The notes under the pieces: model-generated | Database searches by the model: none | What the model saw: the letters and a program-made list of their open reading frames with translations, nothing else | Told to the model about the DNA's origin: nothing | Assembly: GCA_020853375.1 (NCBI GenBank) | Contig: JADYZA010000222.1 | Location: forward strand, 1 to 18,809 | Length of the DNA stretch: 18,809 nt | From: Verrucomicrobiota bacterium | GTDB taxonomy: Bacteria > Verrucomicrobiota > Kiritimatiellia > Kiritimatiellales > Tichowtungiaceae | Direction: 5' to 3' | Position numbers and translations under genes: made by a program | Shown here: one piece after another, positions 16,121 through 18,809 of the stretch | Layout of the letters: each line of letters starts with the position of its first letter | How positions within the stretch are numbered: the first letter of the stretch is position 1

Positions 16121-17878
16121 TCAGTCGAAACCATTCTCTTCGCCGGAACCGCCGGTTTCAATATCCTTCACATACTCCGTAAGAAACCCTTCGGGCGGAA
16201 TGCGCAGATAACGCACGGTCTGGTCGGCGATTTCTTTAAAATACGGCGCACAGACCGTACCTCCGTAATGTCCGCTCTGCTTCGGTTCGTCGGCCACGAC
16301 GATAATGCTGATCGCCGGATTGTCGACCGGCAAGAAACCGACAAAGGAGGAAACAAATTTGCTGCTGTAATAGCCGCCTTCTACAAGGTTGACCTTTTGA
16401 GCTGTGCCGGTTTTACCACCCACTCGATATCCCGCAAGCGCCGCTTTCGTCGCGGTGCCCCCCGGCTGTGTAACCCGCTCAAGCAAGCGCCGCATTTCTT
16501 TCGCTGTTTCCGCACGGATCGGGCGACTCAAAACTTCGGGTTGCGGTTCCGAAATGATTTCACCGTCAGAATTTACAACCTTGCGGATAATCTGCGGACG
16601 CATACGAACGCCGTCGTTGGCGATTGCACTGATCGCATTCAACATCTGCAATGAAGTCACCAATACTTCGTGACCCATGGCGATACGGCTGATACTCAGC
16701 TTCGACCAACGATCAGTTTTCCAAACAATGCCGGCATCTTCGCCGGGAAGAGCAATGCCGGTGCGGTCGCCAAATCCAAAGGCCCTCATCGACTGATACA
16801 CTTTTTGCTCGCCCAGCTTCAACGCCACTTTGGCTGCGCCAATGTTACTCGATTTCTGAATGATGTCGGCCACGCTCAGCAAACCTTCAGGATGCGAGTC
16901 ATGAAGAATTTTCCCCGCATAAAACCATGAGCCGTTTTCACAGTCGAAAATATCCGAGGCACGCACAGCACCGCTGTCGAGCGCCGAGGCAACAATCATG
17001 GCTTTAAATGTTGAGCCAGGCTCATAGGTGTAGTTGACGGCGCGATTGCGCATCCATTCCGGCGGCGCTGTACTGAAACGGTTTGGATTGTACGTCGGCA
17101 GCGAAGCCATCGCCAGAATTTCACCGGTACGCACATTCTGCACGATCGCCCAGGCCGCATTCGGCGCGAATTTTTCACACAAATTATCTAAGGCCTTTTC
17201 GGCAAAATGCTGAATCTGCTGATCAATCGTCAAATAAACATCCGCACCCGACTGCGGATCGATATCGACCGTGCGCCGACTGTATATCTCGTGACGACGC
17301 CCGTCTTTTTGACTAATGCGCAAACCCGCCACGCCCTGAAGCGAAGTGTTCATGCGCTGCTCAACACCTGCACTTCCAACTCCTTCATAATTGGCATACC
17401 CGATCACATGCGCGCCAAGCACGCCCTTGGGATAATCGCGAATCGGAACATCTTCAAAAATAACGCCCTTCAAGTTCATGGCACGCAAGGGCTCGGCCAT
17501 TTCTTCGCGCGTAAACTTTTGAATCCGAATATACCGCCGATCCGGCTGGTTAAGCAGATTCCAAACTTCGGAACGATTCATTCCCAGTTTGCCGGACAGA
17601 GCGTTGCAGACATTTGTGATATTGCCGTTGGCCAAAATAAACTTCGGATCAACACAGATGTGTTTGGCGGCAATATCCACCGCCAGCATGTTCCCGTTCC
17701 GATCGAGAACTCTCCCTCGCGGACCGCGGGTTTCCTGCTGAAGATGACGGCCGCTCTCAATGCGCTCCAACGTTCCGGGAGAAGGCCGTAAATGCAAAAA
17801 GGCCAGGCGAACACCCAGCCCAATGAAAACGGCCGCAAGCACGGCAGACGTTAAGATGGTTCTCCCTTTATACTTCAT
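16121..17878 (-). CDS. ftsI: Septal class B penicillin-binding protein (transpeptidase)
   Basis: Membrane-anchored transpeptidase that cross-links septal peptidoglycan with FtsW. One N-terminal membrane helix (about 9-27), then the dimerisation domain with GPRGRVLDRNGNMLA, and the transpeptidase domain with all three active-site motifs: STFK at 289-292 (Ser289 nucleophile), SSN at 343-345, KTG at 489-491. The 585 aa end soon after the catalytic domain with no PASTA repeats, unlike many Spo-type homologues. Start 17878 is the only good choice: the frame upstream has no ATG, GTG or TTG before a stop. Its own Shine-Dalgarno is weak (GGGAAG, 3 nt away). A 26-codon ORF with a strong site ends 11 nt inside this gene, suggesting coupled translation. 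Confidence 0.95.
   Translation of the reverse strand: MKYKGRTILTSAVLAAVFIGLGVRLAFLHLRPSPGTLERIESGRHLQQETRGPRGRVLDRNGNMLAVDIAAKHICVDPKFILANGNITNVCNALSGKLGMNRSEVWNLLNQPDRRYIRIQKFTREEMAEPLRAMNLKGVIFEDVPIRDYPKGVLGAHVIGYANYEGVGSAGVEQRMNTSLQGVAGLRISQKDGRRHEIYSRRTVDIDPQSGADVYLTIDQQIQHFAEKALDNLCEKFAPNAAWAIVQNVRTGEILAMASLPTYNPNRFSTAPPEWMRNRAVNYTYEPGSTFKAMIVASALDSGAVRASDIFDCENGSWFYAGKILHDSHPEGLLSVADIIQKSSNIGAAKVALKLGEQKVYQSMRAFGFGDRTGIALPGEDAGIVWKTDRWSKLSISRIAMGHEVLVTSLQMLNAISAIANDGVRMRPQIIRKVVNSDGEIISEPQPEVLSRPIRAETAKEMRRLLERVTQPGGTATKAALAGYRVGGKTGTAQKVNLVEGGYYSSKFVSSFVGFLPVDNPAISIIVVADEPKQSGHYGGTVCAPYFKEIADQTVRYLRIPPEGFLTEYVKDIETGGSGEENGFD
17559..17573. repeat. TTCCAA-ACT-TCGGAA palindrome (one mismatch) inside ftsI
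   Basis: Same 6-3-6 palindrome design, in ftsI codons for SEVWN (residues about 103-107) in the non-catalytic N-terminal domain, with one arm mismatch. Confidence 0.4.
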
Positions 17879-17948
17879 GAACTTCCCGGGAAATTCCGGA
17901 GCAGAAGAAACCCAGCGAACCGGAAATGATTCTGTTCCAGAGTTTCAT
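17868..17948 (-). CDS. Possible 26-codon small ORF between ftsL-like gene and ftsI
   Basis: ATG at 17948 opens a 26-aa frame starting MKLWNRIISGSLGFFCSG and ending at a TAA at 17868-17870. AGGAG lies 8 nt before the start, a better ribosome-binding site than that of ftsI itself. The start is 14 nt after the ftsL-like stop. The stop lies 11 nt inside ftsI, so ribosomes finishing here would release right at the ftsI start. It may act as a coupling leader rather than encode a functional peptide; the middle is moderately hydrophobic. I know no homologue. Confidence 0.35.
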   Translation of the reverse strand: MKLWNRIISGSLGFFCSGISREVHEV

Positions 17949-17962
17949 CAAACCAGCTCCTG

Positions 17963-18316
17963 TTATTTACTGGAAGCCAAAGCCACCACCGAAGCGGTCG
18001 TGCCGGTGCGCACACGCACAATCTTCTGCTCATCCGGCAGTCGCATCGTCAGATCATGGCGTTTAAGCGCACGGTCCAGGTTGGCGGGAGCCAGCAGGTT
18101 TGACCAGCGATCCTGCTCGTTGATCATGCGCCGGTGTGTGTCGCGCTGCACAGTTTCCATCCGCTTGATTTCCTGTCCGAGCGTGTCGCAGCGGGAACAT
18201 AGCCAGACATAGCTGAGGCCGAATACGGCTATAAAGACCAGAAAATTTGCCAGCACCATCGGGAATGGGATTTTAACCTGGGCTTTACGGCTTCCTGTTC
18301 TCTGTCGTTTTTTCAT
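17963..18316 (-). CDS. ftsL: FtsL-like septum protein
   Basis: Small bitopic membrane protein of 117 aa in the position always held by ftsL, between rsmH and ftsI. A basic cytoplasmic N terminus ([12 protein letters not shown]) precedes one membrane helix at about 20-43 ([20 protein letters not shown]) and then a charged, likely coiled-coil stretch (about 44-70). In FtsL this coil pairs with FtsB to activate FtsWI. FtsL sequences diverge strongly, so the call rests on size, topology and synteny rather than on motifs. Its ATG overlaps the rsmH stop as ATGA (18313-18316), showing translational coupling. Confidence 0.75.
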   Translation of the reverse strand: MKKRQRTGSRKAQVKIPFPMVLANFLVFIAVFGLSYVWLCSRCDTLGQEIKRMETVQRDTHRRMINEQDRWSNLLAPANLDRALKRHDLTMRLPDEQKIVRVRTGTTASVVALASSK

Positions 18317-18809
18317 GCTGCTTTTTCCCTTTCCGCCGCGCGCAATTTGGCTGAGCGCGAACGTGGATTATCCATCAATTCCTGTCTCGAGGCTGTCAGC
18401 GGCTTTTTCGTCAGCAACCGTACAGCCGGTTCGTCATAAACCAGTTTTTCGCCACCCTGCTGAAGCGACTCCCGCTTCACCGTGTGACACTTAAAAAATT
18501 CTTTCACCAGACGGTCTTCCAAACTATGGAACGTGATCACCGTTATCCGTCCGCCTTCACGAAGCATCGACAGACCGGCTTCAAGTCCTGCCGTCAGGCT
18601 TTCCAGCTCGCTGTTCACGGCCATTCGCAACGCTTGAAACGTCTGTGTGGCCGGATGGGTCGGGCCGCGCCGTCCGCCCTTAGCCCGCTCGACAAGTTCC
18701 GCCAACTTAAGCGTCCGTTCGATCCGGCCCTGCTGACGCTCCAGAACAATGGCCCGCGCGATTCGGCGGGAATCGCGATCTTCTCCGAGGCAATAAATCA
18801 GATTGGCCA
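18313..18809 (-). CDS. rsmH: 16S rRNA (cytosine(1402)-N4)-methyltransferase, C-terminal part
   Basis: S-adenosylmethionine-dependent methyltransferase (MraW) that modifies C1402 in the ribosomal decoding centre; it usually opens the dcw cluster after mraZ. The gene is cut by the right edge of the window; about 164 C-terminal codons are present, beginning [20 protein letters not shown], with no start codon in view. The family motifs [30 protein letters not shown] and, near the end, the basic [14 protein letters not shown] tail are clear. A TTG at 18705 is only an internal codon and should not be taken as a start. The stop overlaps the ftsL-like start as ATGA. Confidence 0.95.
   Translation of the reverse strand, partial: ANLIYCLGEDRDSRRIARAIVLERQQGRIERTLKLAELVERAKGGRRGPTHPATQTFQALRMAVNSELESLTAGLEAGLSMLREGGRITVITFHSLEDRLVKEFFKCHTVKRESLQQGGEKLVYDEPAVRLLTKKPLTASRQELMDNPRSRSAKLRAAEREKAA

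Noticed and set aside
18517..18531. TTCCAA-ACT-ATGGAA in rsmH, one mismatch from the dispersed palindrome
   Set aside because: It encodes the conserved RsmH motif FHSLE, so protein constraint explains it.
18313..18705. Treating the TTG at 18705 as the start of a 130-aa gene
   Set aside because: The frame continues upstream to the window edge with rsmH-like sequence, so this is the end of a larger truncated gene.

Overview
The window looks like a chromosomal segment of a Gram-negative bacterium from the PVC group. Kiritimatiellota, or a Lentisphaerota or Verrucomicrobiota relative, is my best guess with moderate to low confidence. Three things point there: moderately high GC; a dcw cell-wall cluster with a MurE carrying the meso-diaminopimelate-type DNPR motif; and intergenic REP-like palindromes (GCCGGC-AAGAT-GCCGGC next to GCAGGCT-TCC-AGCCTGC) of a kind I associate with these phyla. 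No rRNA, tRNA, CRISPR array, complete insertion sequence or prophage gene is visible. No gene-free stretch exceeds 300 bases; the longest are 1-152 and 1869-2010, both described below.

Layout. 1-152: 5' leader with a 9-bp stem-loop and a 16-codon mini-ORF. 153-1868 (+): DEAD-box RNA helicase of the DeaD/CsdA type. 1869-2010: composite palindromic repeat between convergent genes. 2011-2680 (-): mntA-hepT, a nucleotidyltransferase/HEPN toxin-antitoxin pair in AT-richer DNA. 2766-4805 (-): uvrB. 4806-4958: divergent spacer with an 80-bp hairpin built from CACTAAT decamers. 4959-6635 (+): ettA-like ABC-F protein. 6737-11215 (+): three-gene ABC importer (ATPase, large substrate-binding protein, fused double permease) of the iron(III)/phosphonate/polyamine superfamily. 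11306-12217 (+): AraC-type regulator. 12260-18809 (-): dcw cluster read right to left as rsmH (cut by the window edge), ftsL-like, ftsI, murE, murF, mraY.

The dcw genes make and cross-link peptidoglycan at the septum and are tightly packed, with overlaps or short gaps. The importer genes overlap and form one operon, with the AraC gene 90 bp downstream as a plausible local regulator. deaD, uvrB and ettA are housekeeping genes for RNA remodelling, excision repair and translation gating.

The most unusual non-coding signal is a short palindrome, TTCCAA-NNN-TTGGAA, found in perfect or one-mismatch form six times. Two copies lie immediately after stop codons, three inside the first 240 bases of murF and one inside ftsI. 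Other candidates are a 26-codon ORF with a strong ribosome-binding site overlapping the ftsI start, and the type VII-like toxin-antitoxin pair. I did not find a clear multi-gene system of a new kind.
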